DNA of 64,000 nucleotides from Salaquimonas pukyongi (GCF_001953055.1 NZ_CP019044.1:1426001-1490000); one strand, 5' to 3'. Positions 1 to 10,147 are shown, counted from the first letter of the stretch. The notes: generated by a model from the sequence alone, not told the origin. Made by a program: numbers and translations.

Positions 1-2
1 AT

Positions 3-1676
3 CTATCCCCTGTCCCGATACCGGTTGGTGATCGGATAGCGCCGGTCGCGGCCGAACTGCTTGCGGGTGATTTTTACCCCCGGCGCCGATTGCCGCCGCT
101 TGTATTCGGCGATGTAGAGCAGGTGTTCGATGCGGTGCACAATTTCCTCGTCATGGCCGCGGGCGACGATCTCTTCCGTCGACATTTCCTTTTCCACAAG
201 ACATTCCAGAATGTCGTCGAGCACGGGGTAGGGCGGCAGGGAATCCTGATCCGTCTGGTCAGGCCGCAATTCGGCCGACGGCGCCTTGTCGATGATGTTC
301 TGCGGGATCACCATGCCCGTGGGGCCCTTGCAGTCCGGCGGATGGTGCTTGTTGCGCCAGTCCGCCAGTTCATAGACCCGCATCTTGTAGAGGTCCTTGA
401 TCGGATTATAGCCGCCATTCATGTCGCCATAAAGCGTGGCATAACCCACCGACATTTCCGACTTGTTGCCGGTGGTGACCACCATGGAGCCGAACTTGTT
501 GGAAATCGCCATCAGGATAACGCCGCGCGCCCGCGATTGCAGGTTTTCCTCCGTTACCCCTTCATCGGTGCCGTCAAAGGCGGCATCGAGCGCTGCATGA
601 AAGCCCTTTACCGGTTCTTCAATGGGGATGACCTCATAACGCGTGCCCAAAAGTTCGGCGCATTCGGCGGCATCCTTGAAACTGTCTTTCGAGGTATATT
701 TGTAGGGCAGCATGATGCAGCGCACGCGTTCCTCGCCCAGGGCATCAACGCCCATCGCCGCACAGATCGCCGAGTCGATGCCGCCGGAAAGCCCCAGCAC
801 CACATTCTTGAAGCCGTTCTTGTCGACATAATCGCGCAGACCCATCACACAGGCGCGCCAGTCGGCCTCGTCGGCATCGGGCAGGCGGGCAAGCGCATGG
901 GTATCGCAGGTCCACTCATCCCCATCGCGCCGCCAGGTGGTAGTTACCACGCTTGCCTCGAACTGGTTCATCTGAACGGCAAGCGTCTTGTCGGCGTTCA
1001 TGACGAACGAACCGCCGTCGAAAACCAGTTCGTCCTGGCCGCCAAGCTGGTTGGCATAGACCATGGGAAGGCCCGATTCGATGATCTGGCGGATCACCAC
1101 CTGCTGACGCACCTCCATCTTGTCGCGGTAATAGGGCGAACCGTTGGGCACCAGCAGGATTTCGGCGCCTGATTCGGCCAGCGTCTCGCAAACGCCCATC
1201 TCGCCCCAGATGTCCTCGCAGATCGGAATGCCGAGCCGCACCCCGCGGAAGTTGACCGGCCCCGGCATGGGGCCGGCGGCAAACACGCGTTTTTCGTCGA
1301 ATTCGCCATAGTTCGGCAGATCGGCCTTCATTCGCCAGGTCTTGATTTTGCCCCCGTCCAGCACGGCAACGGCGTTGTATACCTCGTCCTTGTGCACATA
1401 GGGCGAACCGATGACGATGCCGGGGCCGCCATCGGCGGTCACTTTCGCCAGTTCTTCCACCGCCTCCATGCAATCGCGCAGAAAGGCCGGTTTGCGCACC
1501 AGATCTTCCGGCGGATAGCCGGAAATGAACAATTCGGTGAAAAAAACCAGATCGGCATGGCTGCGTGCAGCATCGCCATGGGCTTCGCGGGCAAGCGCCA
1601 GATTGCCGGCAATGTCGCCCATGGTCGGATTTTGTTGCGCTATCGCGATGCGCAGCGTGTCGGGGCGTTTGGCCAT
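3..1676 (-). CDS. nadE: Glutamine-dependent NAD+ synthetase
   Basis: Makes NAD+ from deamido-NAD+, ATP and glutamine, the last step of NAD synthesis, in the cytoplasm. The 557-residue protein has the two-domain form. An N-terminal nitrilase-type glutaminase carries Glu48, Lys117 and Cys153 in the expected contexts (FFTELF, RMKADLPNYGEFDE, PICEDIWG). The C-terminal synthetase has the ATP-binding SGGIDS motif at residues 297-302. A good ribosome site (GGAGGGG) sits just before the ATG and overlaps the end of the upstream malic enzyme gene, whose stop codon is 5 bases away, so the two genes are probably co-transcribed. The stop codon lies within the first bases of the window, so the gene is complete. 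Confidence 0.96.
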   Translation of the reverse strand: MAKRPDTLRIAIAQQNPTMGDIAGNLALAREAHGDAARSHADLVFFTELFISGYPPEDLVRKPAFLRDCMEAVEELAKVTADGGPGIVIGSPYVHKDEVYNAVAVLDGGKIKTWRMKADLPNYGEFDEKRVFAAGPMPGPVNFRGVRLGIPICEDIWGEMGVCETLAESGAEILLVPNGSPYYRDKMEVRQQVVIRQIIESGLPMVYANQLGGQDELVFDGGSFVMNADKTLAVQMNQFEASVVTTTWRRDGDEWTCDTHALARLPDADEADWRACVMGLRDYVDKNGFKNVVLGLSGGIDSAICAAMGVDALGEERVRCIMLPYKYTSKDSFKDAAECAELLGTRYEVIPIEEPVKGFHAALDAAFDGTDEGVTEENLQSRARGVILMAISNKFGSMVVTTGNKSEMSVGYATLYGDMNGGYNPIKDLYKMRVYELADWRNKHHPPDCKGPTGMVIPQNIIDKAPSAELRPDQTDQDSLPPYPVLDDILECLVEKEMSTEEIVARGHDEEIVHRIEHLLYIAEYKRRQSAPGVKITRKQFGRDRRYPITNRYRDRG

Positions 1677-1681
1677 CGCGT

Positions 1682-4006
1682 TTACCCCTCCTGATGATGA
1701 ATGGCATCAACGGCAGCAATCGCCGAAATGTTGAAGACCCCGCGGGAGGTCACCGCCGGCGTCAGCACATGGGCGGCCTTGGCCGTTCCCAGCAGGATCG
1801 GGCCGACCTGCAGCCCGTCTGCCATCTGCTTGGCAACCGAAAGCGTGATGTTTGCGGCGTCCAGGTTGGGAAAGATCAGCAGGTTCGCATGTCCCTTGAG
1901 CCGCGACATCGGCATCACCCGGTCGCGGATCAGGCGTGAAAGCGCCGTGTCGCCATGCATTTCGCCGTCGACCTCGAGTTCGGGGTCGAGTTCGTGCAGG
2001 CGCTCGGCCGCCTTGCGCATTTTCAGGGTCGAGGGCGTATCGCGCGAACCGAAATCGGAAAACGACAGCAGCGCCGCCTTTGGGCGGATGCCGAAACGCT
2101 GCATGGCGCGGCAGGCAAGCTGGGTGGTGGCGACGATTTCATCCTCGCTCGGCTCCTCGCGTACATGGGTGTCTGCCAGAAACATCTCCTTGTTCTGGGT
2201 GAGCAGCAGGCTGAGGGCAGCAACATCCGTAACGCCGTCTTCAAGCCCGATGATCTGGCGCACATAGTTGAGATGGCGTGAAAACCGTCCTTCAAGGCCG
2301 CAGATCATCGCATCGGCGTCCCCGCGATGGACCGCAAGGGCGGCAATCACCGTGGTGTTGGTGCGCACCAGCAGCCTTGCGGTTTCCGGCGTCGTTCCCC
2401 GCCGCCCTGTCAGCATCATGTATTCTTGCACATAATCCTGGTAGCGCGGGTCGCTTTGCGGGTTGATGATTTCGAAATCCTTGCCGGGTTTCAAGCCAAG
2501 GCCGAATTGCGCAAGGCGCTTTTCGATCACTTTCGGGCGGCCAACCAGGATCGGCGCAAAAGCGTGCTCCTCGATGCCCACCTGTGCAGCCCGCAACACC
2601 CGCTCGTCCTCGCCATCGGCGTAGATCACCCGCTTTTGCTGTGAGCGTGCCTTTTCGATGATCGGCTTCATGATCAGGCCGGAACGGAAGACGATCTGGG
2701 AGAGTTCGTCCTGATAGGCCTTAAGGTCCTTGATCGGGCGTGTGGCGACGCCGCTTTTCATGGCAGCTTCGGCAACCGCCGGCGCAATGCGCATGATCAG
2801 CCGCTGATCGAAAGGCGAGGGGATGAGATAATCGATGCCAAAGCGCTTGGGTGTCATGCCGCCCGGCATGGCGGTGGCATCGGCCGGCTCCGCCTTTGCC
2901 AGTTCGGCGATCGCATGGACCGCGGCAAGCTTCATGTCCTCGTTGATCGTCGTTGCGCCGCAGTCCAGCGCACCGCGGAAGATGAACGGGAAACACAACA
3001 CGTTGTTGACCTGGTTTGGATAGTCCGAGCGCCCGGTGCAGATCATCGCGTCGGGCCGTGCCGCCATGGCGATTTCCGGCATGATTTCCGGCGTGGGATT
3101 GGCCAGCGCCATCACCATCGGCTTTTCCGCCATCTCCTTCAGCATTTCTGGCTTCAAGATACCAGCCGAGGAAAGGCCAAGGAACACATCCGCCCCTTCC
3201 ATGATGTCCGTCAGGCTGCGGGCATTGGTCTCCTTGGCATAAGCTTCCTTGTAAGGGTCCATGCGCTCCTTGCGGCCCTTGTAGATGACGCCCGCTGAAT
3301 CGGAGACCCAGATATTGTCGCGGTTGGCGCCCATGGAGACCAGGATGTTCAGACAGGCAATCGAGGCAGCGCCCGCACCCGATGCAACGATCTTGGTGTC
3401 GCAAAGTTGCTTTCCGGCCAGTTCCAGCCCATTGAGGATGGCCGCCGCGGCAATGATCGCCGTTCCGTGCTGGTCATCATGAAAGACCGGAATGTTCATG
3501 CGTTCGCGCAAACGCTTTTCGATCTCGAAACACTGCGGTGCCTTGATGTCTTCAAGGTTGATGCCCCCGAAGGTGGGCTCCAGCGCTGCCACCACATTGC
3601 AGAACTTCTCCACGTCGGTTTCATCGACCTCGATGTCGAACACGTCGACCCCGGCAAACTTCTTGAACAGAACGGCCTTGCCTTCCATCACCGGCTTGGA
3701 AGCCAGCGCACCGATATTGCCCAAGCCAAGCACGGCAGTGCCGTTGGAGACGACGGCAACCAGATTGCCGCGTGAGGTGTAGTCGCTCACCATCGCAGGA
3801 TCGTCGGCAATGTGCAGGCAGGGCGCGGCAACGCCGGGCGAATAGGCCAGCGCCAGATCACGCTGGTTGCCCAGCGGCTTTGACGGCACGATCGCCAGCT
3901 TGCCCGGATGGGGATAGCGGTGAAAGTGCAGCGCTGCTTCTTCCAGTTCGCTGGCCGGCTTGTAGCCGCCCGGTTTCTGTTTTTTTGTTTTCTTGATATC
4001 TGACAT
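1682..4006 (-). CDS. maeB: NADP-dependent malic enzyme with phosphotransacetylase-like C-terminus
   Basis: Oxidatively decarboxylates malate to pyruvate, supplying NADPH and pyruvate in the cytoplasm. The 774 residues match the large bacterial MaeB type. A malic enzyme half ([13 protein letters not shown] near residue 54, [19 protein letters not shown], a nucleotide-binding segment around [14 protein letters not shown]) is followed from about residue 440 by a phosphotransacetylase-like half that is usually regulatory rather than catalytic. A TAA stop and AT-rich leader (4007-4037) separate it from the upstream SDR gene on the same strand. nadE follows 5 bases downstream. NAD versus NADP preference is taken from the family and not read from the sequence. 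Confidence 0.94.
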   Translation of the reverse strand: MSDIKKTKKQKPGGYKPASELEEAALHFHRYPHPGKLAIVPSKPLGNQRDLALAYSPGVAAPCLHIADDPAMVSDYTSRGNLVAVVSNGTAVLGLGNIGALASKPVMEGKAVLFKKFAGVDVFDIEVDETDVEKFCNVVAALEPTFGGINLEDIKAPQCFEIEKRLRERMNIPVFHDDQHGTAIIAAAAILNGLELAGKQLCDTKIVASGAGAASIACLNILVSMGANRDNIWVSDSAGVIYKGRKERMDPYKEAYAKETNARSLTDIMEGADVFLGLSSAGILKPEMLKEMAEKPMVMALANPTPEIMPEIAMAARPDAMICTGRSDYPNQVNNVLCFPFIFRGALDCGATTINEDMKLAAVHAIAELAKAEPADATAMPGGMTPKRFGIDYLIPSPFDQRLIMRIAPAVAEAAMKSGVATRPIKDLKAYQDELSQIVFRSGLIMKPIIEKARSQQKRVIYADGEDERVLRAAQVGIEEHAFAPILVGRPKVIEKRLAQFGLGLKPGKDFEIINPQSDPRYQDYVQEYMMLTGRRGTTPETARLLVRTNTTVIAALAVHRGDADAMICGLEGRFSRHLNYVRQIIGLEDGVTDVAALSLLLTQNKEMFLADTHVREEPSEDEIVATTQLACRAMQRFGIRPKAALLSFSDFGSRDTPSTLKMRKAAERLHELDPELEVDGEMHGDTALSRLIRDRVMPMSRLKGHANLLIFPNLDAANITLSVAKQMADGLQVGPILLGTAKAAHVLTPAVTSRGVFNISAIAAVDAIHHQEG

Positions 4007-4037
4007 TAATAAAACTCTATATGACCTTGTTTTAAAA

Positions 4038-4817
4038 TTAGAATGCGTTTGGATTTAGGCCGCCATCCATCAGGAAGTTCTGGCCCGTCATATAGCCGGC
4101 ATGCGCCGAACACAAAAACGCGCACAGGGCGCCGAACTCGCTTGGTGTTCCAAATCTCCCGGCAGGAATGGCGGCAATCGAAGCAGCCTCTTCGTCCGCA
4201 AGGCTCGTGCCTTTTTTGCTGGCTGAATTCTCAAGGTTGGAGCGGATGCGGTCTGTATCCATCTTTCCCGGCAGGATCTGGTTGATGGTGACATTGTCTT
4301 TCGCGGTGGTGCGCGCAATGCCGGCCAAAAATGCCGTCAGCCCCGCTCTTGCACCCGATGACAGGTCGAGGCCGGGAATGGCCGAATAGACCGACAGGGA
4401 CGTGATGTTGACGATACGGCCAAACCGGCGCTTCACCATCCCGTCGAGCGATTTCTGCACCATTTCGATGGGCGTCACCATGTTCTGCACCACGCCCTCG
4501 AGAATTGCCTCCCGCCCTAGCTCGCGGAAGTCACGCGGCGGCGGGCCGCCATTGTTGTTGATGAGAATGTCCGGCTCGGGGCAGGCGTCGAAAACATGCA
4601 TCTGCGTTAGCGGATCGGAAATGTCGCCCAGCACCACGATAACCTTCGAGCCGGTGCGCTCCTGGATATCCCTTGCTGTCTGGTTGGTGACCTCAGGGTT
4701 GCGCCCGTTGAGGAAGACTGTGCAGCCGGCGTCTGCCAGATGTTCGGCGCAACCTCTCCCCAGGCCGCGGCTGCCTGCGCATACGATTGCCTTTCTTCCG
4801 GCAATTCCCAAATCCAT
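4038..4817 (-). CDS. SDR family oxidoreductase lacking the usual catalytic Tyr/Lys
   Basis: A 259-residue Rossmann-fold short-chain dehydrogenase. The cofactor loop AGSRGLG and the NNNGG segment are present and the C-terminus (MTGQNFLMDGG) is typical. The start at 4817 is chosen because GAGGAGAGG lies just upstream of this ATG; an upstream ATG at 4871 lacks such a site. Odd: the catalytic Tyr-x-x-x-Lys is absent. Counting 13 residues from the serine of NITS reaches LSSGAR, so Ser and Arg occupy the Tyr and Lys positions. A subset of family members annotated as 3-oxoacyl-ACP reductase share this pattern, but the reaction is unknown. It may bind a cofactor without classical SDR chemistry. Confidence 0.85.
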   Translation of the reverse strand: MDLGIAGRKAIVCAGSRGLGRGCAEHLADAGCTVFLNGRNPEVTNQTARDIQERTGSKVIVVLGDISDPLTQMHVFDACPEPDILINNNGGPPPRDFRELGREAILEGVVQNMVTPIEMVQKSLDGMVKRRFGRIVNITSLSVYSAIPGLDLSSGARAGLTAFLAGIARTTAKDNVTINQILPGKMDTDRIRSNLENSASKKGTSLADEEAASIAAIPAGRFGTPSEFGALCAFLCSAHAGYMTGQNFLMDGGLNPNAF

Positions 4818-4963
4818 GTCCTGCCTCTCCTCACTTCCAACGGGCACATCACGCCTGCTTACCGTACACAATCCTGTCTGAAAGCTGTCACACCTCTGTC
4901 AAGCCGCCGTCATGCAAATCAAGCAAGCCGGCTGCAGCGGCTACCAAGGATGGGGACGATTAA

Positions 4964-5776
4964 GTGCAACAATTCAGAACCGTATTTCTCTCGGATGTTC
5001 ATCTTGGTACGGCAGGATGCCAGGCGGCACAACTGTTATCCTTCCTCAGGCAGGTTGAAGCGGACCGCTATTATCTGATCGGTGACATTGTTGATGGCTG
5101 GCGCCTGCGCAAGGCCTGGTATTGGCCCCAGGAACACAACGACGTTGTCCAGAAATTGCTGCGCAAGGTGCGCAAGGGCGCCGAGGTCAAATACGTTGCC
5201 GGCAATCATGACGAGTTTCTGCGCAGTTATCTGGGCTCGCATTTCGGCGGCATCGAGATTTGCGACCGCCAGGTCCATGAAACAGCCGATGGCAGGCGGT
5301 TTCTGGTCATCCATGGCGACCAGTTCGACGTTGTCGTTCGCCACGCCAAATGGCTCGCCTATTTTGGTGATTGGGCCTACGTATTCGCCCTGTGGGCCAA
5401 CACCTGGCTGAACAAGGTGCGCCGTCAGTTCGGCTTTCCCTACTGGTCGCTTTCGAACTGGGCAAAGCTTAAGGTCAAGAATGCTGTCAATTTCATCGGC
5501 GAATTCGAGGTTTCACTCGCCAGCGAGGCACGCGAACACGGTCTGGACGGGGTCATTTGCGGCCACATTCACCATGCCGTCATCGCCGAGCGGGCAGGCA
5601 TTCAATACTGTAATACCGGCGACTGGGTGGAAAGCTGCACCGCCATTGTTGAAACGCAAAAGGGCAATCTGGAACTGATCCGCTGGGCGGATGAAAATGC
5701 CGGTGAAGACGATCGAACCATCCTCCTGCCGGCAGATGGCAAATCCGGCAGCGGGCGGATGCGCAAGGCCGCCTGA
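4964..5776 (+). CDS. UDP-2,3-diacylglucosamine diphosphatase-like metallophosphoesterase
   Basis: A 270-residue calcineurin-type phosphoesterase with all metal-binding blocks in order: LSDVHLG near the N-terminus, GDIVDGW, GNHDE, HGDQFD and GHIHHAV. LpxH-type members hydrolyse UDP-2,3-diacylglucosamine to lipid X in lipid A synthesis, but this alphaproteobacterial branch is only loosely related, so the substrate is an inference. The start is GTG. The stop overlaps the ATG of the following glycosyltransferase (TGATG), which implies translational coupling and a shared envelope-lipid role. Confidence 0.85.
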   Translation: MQQFRTVFLSDVHLGTAGCQAAQLLSFLRQVEADRYYLIGDIVDGWRLRKAWYWPQEHNDVVQKLLRKVRKGAEVKYVAGNHDEFLRSYLGSHFGGIEICDRQVHETADGRRFLVIHGDQFDVVVRHAKWLAYFGDWAYVFALWANTWLNKVRRQFGFPYWSLSNWAKLKVKNAVNFIGEFEVSLASEAREHGLDGVICGHIHHAVIAERAGIQYCNTGDWVESCTAIVETQKGNLELIRWADENAGEDDRTILLPADGKSGSGRMRKAA

Positions 5777-6810
5777 TGAACATTCTCCTCGTCACCGACG
5801 CCTGGCACCCCCAGGTAAACGGCGTCGTGCGAACGCTGGTCAACGTTATCGGCGAATTGAAGCGGCGCGGTCACAACGTTATCACCGTCACCCCTCAGGA
5901 TCATGTCAGCGTTCCCATGCCCACTTATCCCGAGATACGCCTGTCGCTGACGACTGCCCGCCCGATGCGCAAGCTCTTGGCCGATGCGGCGCCGGATGCG
6001 GTGCACATTGCAACCGAAGGCCCTCTTGGACTGGCGGCGCGAAAAGCCTGTCTGCAACTGGGCTGGCGGTTTTCAACCAGCTATCACACCCGTTTTCCCG
6101 AATATCTTAACGCCCGCCTCCCTGTGCCGGTGGATTGGACCTACGGCTTTTTGCGCCGCTTTCACAATGCGGGCAATGGCTGCCTGGTGGCAACCCGGTC
6201 CATGGCACAGGAGTTGCGCAAAAAGGGTTTCAACAACCTTGTGGCCTGGACCCGTGGCGTCGATCATGAACTGTTTAATCCGGCCCATCGGCGCGAGAAC
6301 CCGCAAAAGGACGGGCCTTATGCCGGGCTGGAACGGCCGGTTTTCCTCAATGTCGGTCGCATCGCCACGGAAAAGAACATCGATGCCTTTCTGGCGCTTG
6401 ATCTGCCGGGGACCAAAGTAGTCGTTGGCGACGGCCCGGACCTGCCCAAGCTGAAGGCGAAGTATCCCGGCGCCGTATTCCCCGGTGTGCACAAGGGTGT
6501 TTTGCTGGCAGAACACTATGCCAATGCCGATGTCTTTGTTTTTCCCAGCCTTACCGACACCTTCGGCAACGTCATTCTGGAAGCCCTGTCATGCGGCTTA
6601 CCGGTTGCCGGTTTTCCCGTGCCCGGTCCCATCGATATTCTTACCGACCCGGCATGCGGAGTGGTCGATGCCGACCTGCGCCGCGCCGCGCTTTGCGCGC
6701 TCGATCTTGACCGCGCCGCCGCCCGCCGCCACGCCCTTGGTTACACTTGGCAGGCTTGCGCCGGAATTCTGCTTTCCGTACTCAAGACCAATCTGCGCGA
6801 AGCGGCCTGA
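5776..6810 (+). CDS. Glycosyltransferase family 4 (GT-B fold)
   Basis: A 344-residue GT-B glycosyltransferase. The N-terminal segment has the pattern DAWHPQVNGVVRTL shared with bacterial mannosyl and lipid glycosyltransferases. The C-terminal domain has the nucleotide-sugar block FVFPSLTDTFGNVILEAL with the E-x7-E-type region. It is translationally coupled to the upstream phosphoesterase, a pairing seen in rhizobial relatives. A membrane glycolipid or lipid A-linked acceptor is plausible, but neither donor nor acceptor can be read from the sequence. Confidence 0.85.
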   Translation: MNILLVTDAWHPQVNGVVRTLVNVIGELKRRGHNVITVTPQDHVSVPMPTYPEIRLSLTTARPMRKLLADAAPDAVHIATEGPLGLAARKACLQLGWRFSTSYHTRFPEYLNARLPVPVDWTYGFLRRFHNAGNGCLVATRSMAQELRKKGFNNLVAWTRGVDHELFNPAHRRENPQKDGPYAGLERPVFLNVGRIATEKNIDAFLALDLPGTKVVVGDGPDLPKLKAKYPGAVFPGVHKGVLLAEHYANADVFVFPSLTDTFGNVILEALSCGLPVAGFPVPGPIDILTDPACGVVDADLRRAALCALDLDRAAARRHALGYTWQACAGILLSVLKTNLREAA

Positions 6811-6865
6811 ACCTATTGTAATTCGGCCGCGCTTGGGTAAAGGCTTGGCTCTTTGGAGTAAGCCC

Positions 6866-7867
6866 GTGCCGGACAAGGTAGTGCCTCCCGCATTCGATGA
6901 TGTTGTTGCCGCCGCAGGCCGCCTTGAAGGCATGGCGGTGCACACGCCGCTGCTCAATTCAGCCTATCTTGACGAAGTGGCGGGCTGCCGCGTCTACCTC
7001 AAGCCGGAATGCCTGCAGCGCACTGGTTCCTTCAAGTTTCGCGGTGCCTACAACACCATTGCCTCCATGTCCCCGCAGGAGCGTGCCAACGGCGTTATTG
7101 CCGTCTCGTCCGGTAACCATGCCCAGGGCGTTGCAGATGCTGCCAGCCTTCACGGCATTCCTGCGACGATCATCATGCCCGCCGATGCACCCAAAACAAA
7201 GATCGACCGGACCAGGCGGCTTGGCGCGCAAATCATCCTTTACGACCGCATGAACGAAGACCGCGAACAGGTCGCCGCTGGCCATCGCGAGAAAACCGCC
7301 GCCGCCTTCATCCACCCCTTCAACGATCCGCGTGTCATTGCAGGGCAAGGAACCGCCGCGCTTGAAGCCTGCCGGGACCTGCAGGCGCGTGGCGAAGAAA
7401 ATCTTGACCACGTGCTGGTTCCCACCGGTGGCGGCGGCCTGACTTCCGGGACAGCGCTTTCGGTTGCGCACTTTTTTTCCGGCGCGCAAGTCCATACCTG
7501 TGAGCCGGAGGGGTTCGATGATTACCGGCGCTCGCTTGCCTCGGGCAGGCTGGAAAAAAATCCGGCCGAGGGTGGTTCGGTCTGTGACGCGGTGCTCACC
7601 CCCAGTCCTGGCGAAATCGGCTTTGCCCTCAACCGCCAGCTGGCAGGTCGGGGCTTTGCTGTTTCTGACGAACAGGCATTGCAGGCCGTTGCCTTCGCCT
7701 TCCGCGAGCTGAAACTGGTGGTGGAACCGGGCGGCGCGGTGGCGCTGGCAAGCCTTTTCAAGCACAGGGAGCATTTTGCCGCAAAGACAGTGCTGGTGGT
7801 TCTGTCGGGCGGCAATGTCGACCCCGGTATGCTGCAAAGGGCGGCAGAACTGCCGCAGATCCGGTGA
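6866..7867 (+). CDS. Threonine/serine dehydratase (PLP-dependent)
   Basis: A 333-residue fold-type II PLP enzyme that deaminates threonine or serine to the 2-oxo acid. The PLP lysine lies in SFKFRGA, SSGNHAQGVA is the substrate/phosphate loop, and PTGGGGL binds the PLP phosphate. There is no C-terminal ACT regulatory domain, so it resembles the catabolic or promiscuous type rather than feedback-regulated IlvA. The start is a GTG at 6866 with TTGGAG upstream; the open frame extends further upstream over the glycosyltransferase gene but without family similarity. The stop overlaps the GTG of the next gene (GTGA). A serine racemase-like activity cannot be excluded. Confidence 0.9.
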   Translation: MPDKVVPPAFDDVVAAAGRLEGMAVHTPLLNSAYLDEVAGCRVYLKPECLQRTGSFKFRGAYNTIASMSPQERANGVIAVSSGNHAQGVADAASLHGIPATIIMPADAPKTKIDRTRRLGAQIILYDRMNEDREQVAAGHREKTAAAFIHPFNDPRVIAGQGTAALEACRDLQARGEENLDHVLVPTGGGGLTSGTALSVAHFFSGAQVHTCEPEGFDDYRRSLASGRLEKNPAEGGSVCDAVLTPSPGEIGFALNRQLAGRGFAVSDEQALQAVAFAFRELKLVVEPGGAVALASLFKHREHFAAKTVLVVLSGGNVDPGMLQRAAELPQIR

Positions 7868-9057
7868 ATCTGCCACAGGCGGGTGAAACCCCGCCACCCT
7901 GGTTTGCCACCCGTCTGGCACTGGGATTCAGCGCCAATTTCATCTTTGTCGGCCTGTACCTGCCGTATTTTCCGGTCTGGCTGAAAGCCCAGTCCTTAAC
8001 GCCGTTTGAAATCAGCACGGTGCTTTCCATGTCGCTGGTCATTCGCGTGCTGGCTTCCGGTCAGGTCATGGCCTTTGCCGACCGATATCATGACCGTTCG
8101 GTATTATTGTCGAACCTCTATGTGGCCTCGGCCCTGTCTGTCCTGCTGTATCTTTTTACCGGTAGTTTCTGGCCGATCCTGGCCGTGACATTGCTCTACA
8201 ATTTCTTCTTCAATCCGGTTTTGCCGCTGCTGGACGCCATCACCCTTGCGGGGGTGCGCCGCTATGGCACTGACTACGGGCGCATCCGCATCTGGGGTTC
8301 GCTCGTCTTTGTGCTCGCCAATCTTGGCGGCGGGTGGCTTTTGGCGTCAGGTGAGCCGCAACTGCTGCTCCATGCGATCATTGCAGCCATGGTGGCGGGG
8401 GCAGCGATATCCTTCGTCATCCCCCGCATTGGCCGCCGCCAGGCCGCCTCTCCCCATGGGCAAGAAGCCCTCACACGGCGCAAACTGCTTGCCAACCGGC
8501 CCTTTCTGCTGGTTCTGGCAGCAAGCGGGCTCGGCCAGGCAAGCCACGCCCTTTTGTACGGTTTCGGATCGATTTACTGGCAGACACTGGGGTTTTCAGG
8601 CGTTTTCATCGGGCTTTTATGGGCGATTGGCGTCTTTGCCGAGATTGCAGTGTTTCAGTATTCCAAAGCCGTCTTTGCCCGTCTTTCACCGGTTCAGGTC
8701 ATTGCAGCGGGCTGTGCCGGTGGCGCCCTGCGCTGGGCGCTGTTTCCCTTTGTGGATGGCGGGGCAGCGTTTCTTGCCCTGCAAATTCTGCACGGGCTTT
8801 CCTTCGGTGCCGTCCACATCGGGCTGATGCACTACATCATGGAGGCGGTTCCGGAAGAAAATCTCGGCGCTGCCCAGGGCGCCGGTTTCGTCCTGGGTGG
8901 CATTGCCATGGGGGCAGGGGTGTTCTTCTCCGGGCCGCTATATGACGGTTTGGGCGCCCATGGTTTTCTCATCATGACCGCGGTCTGTCTGGCAGCATTG
9001 GCACTTCTGGCTTTTTACAGGGTCATCCCCACAGGGCCTGCGGCGGTGGTGAAATAA
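7864..9057 (+). CDS. MFS transporter, HcaT/LacY-like
   Basis: A 397-residue major facilitator with about twelve hydrophobic segments and a short central loop near residue 200. The N-terminal layout (LGFSANFIFVGLYLPYFPVWL) and the conserved GRIRIWGSLVFV block resemble the MFS_1-like branch that includes 3-phenylpropionate and sugar/H+ symporters. Substrate unknown. It is coupled to the dehydratase by a GTGA overlap. Its 3' end overlaps the convergent dipeptide epimerase gene by 35 bases, leaving no room for a separate terminator. Confidence 0.88.
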   Translation: MNLPQAGETPPPWFATRLALGFSANFIFVGLYLPYFPVWLKAQSLTPFEISTVLSMSLVIRVLASGQVMAFADRYHDRSVLLSNLYVASALSVLLYLFTGSFWPILAVTLLYNFFFNPVLPLLDAITLAGVRRYGTDYGRIRIWGSLVFVLANLGGGWLLASGEPQLLLHAIIAAMVAGAAISFVIPRIGRRQAASPHGQEALTRRKLLANRPFLLVLAASGLGQASHALLYGFGSIYWQTLGFSGVFIGLLWAIGVFAEIAVFQYSKAVFARLSPVQVIAAGCAGGALRWALFPFVDGGAAFLALQILHGLSFGAVHIGLMHYIMEAVPEENLGAAQGAGFVLGGIAMGAGVFFSGPLYDGLGAHGFLIMTAVCLAALALLAFYRVIPTGPAAVVK

Positions 9058-10006
9058 GCGAACCGGGAAATTCGATCGGTGGCTTACGGTCCTCAGCCAG
9101 CAGCAACGGCCCGTCGAGATCGACGAATTCGGCATCCTGGGCAATGAGCATGGCCGGCGCCATGGCAAGGGACGTTCCCACCATGCAGCCCGTCATGATC
9201 TGAAAGCCGAGCGTTCTTGCTTGCTTCTGCAATGCCAGCGCCTCGGTCAGGCCGCCCGCCTTGTCGAGCTTGATGTTGATGCAATCATAGCGCTCGCGCA
9301 ATTGGCCAAGTTCTTCGCGCGTATGCAGACTTTCATCTGCGCAAACGGGGACAGGCCGCGACACCGTCTGCAACATCGCATCCTTGCCGGCGGGCAAGGG
9401 CTGTTCCACCAGGGCAGCGCCCGCTTTTGCCGCCTCCGCCATCAGCGGCTCGAACAGGGCCTCGCTCCAGGCTTCATTGGCATCGAGGATAAGCGTTGCC
9501 TGCGGTGCGCCTTCGCGCACTGCAGTCAGGCGCTCGCCAACGCCATCGCCGCCGAGCTTTATCTTGAGCAGGTCGCGATGGGCGGCCTTTTGGGCATCGG
9601 CACGCATTTTTTCAGGATCGCCAAGGCTGATCGTATAGGCAGTTACCACGGGTTTGAGCGGTGCAAGACCGGCAATCTCGGCTGCGGTTTTGCCGCGCTT
9701 TTTTGCTTCCAGGTCCCACAAGGCGCAATCGACCGCATTGCGTGCTGCACCTGCCGGCATGATGTGCTGCAGATCGGCCCGCGAACAGCCCGACTGGATT
9801 TCCGTTCTTGCAGCCTCGATCGCGGCGGTAACGGTTTCGGCGGTTTCGCCGTAACGCGGGTAGGGGACGCACTCACCATGGGCCTTAGCCCCCTGGTCTT
9901 CAAGGATGACCCGAACCACATGCGCCTCGGTACGCGCACCCCTTGAAATGGTGAAACTTCCGGCGATGGGAAACACCTCCCGCAGGATGCTCAGTTTTCT
10001 TGCCAC
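9023..10006 (-). CDS. Dipeptide epimerase (L-Ala-D/L-Glu epimerase type, enolase superfamily)
   Basis: A 327-residue enolase-superfamily enzyme of the muconate-lactonizing subgroup. Visible residues are the catalytic lysine pair in LLKIKLGG, metal ligands in LILDANEAW, LVEQPLP and PVCADES, and the opposite-face lysine in INIKLDKAGG. The C-terminal DLDGP motif is typical of Ala-Glu epimerases, which recycle murein peptides. Specificity within the dipeptide epimerases varies, so the exact substrate is inferred. It converges on and overlaps the MFS gene by 35 bases. Confidence 0.88.
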   Translation of the reverse strand: MARKLSILREVFPIAGSFTISRGARTEAHVVRVILEDQGAKAHGECVPYPRYGETAETVTAAIEAARTEIQSGCSRADLQHIMPAGAARNAVDCALWDLEAKKRGKTAAEIAGLAPLKPVVTAYTISLGDPEKMRADAQKAAHRDLLKIKLGGDGVGERLTAVREGAPQATLILDANEAWSEALFEPLMAEAAKAGAALVEQPLPAGKDAMLQTVSRPVPVCADESLHTREELGQLRERYDCINIKLDKAGGLTEALALQKQARTLGFQIMTGCMVGTSLAMAPAMLIAQDAEFVDLDGPLLLAEDRKPPIEFPGSLISPPPQALWG

Positions 10007-10147
10007 GCAATCAGCCTTTCAACGCCGTTTCAATTTGACTGCGGCAGGTTTATGGTGCTGCGGTGACACAGGCAAGGGCTGTTACCATCATGTCCGCCTG
10101 GCACAGGTAAAACCGAGTAACCCGGCGGCAAACCCGCAGCGAAACGT

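Noticed and set aside
90-1172. Long open frame on the plus strand opposite nadE (360 codons).
   Set aside because: It mirrors a strongly conserved minus-strand gene, has no family similarity and no ribosome site. GC-rich third positions create such antisense frames throughout the window.
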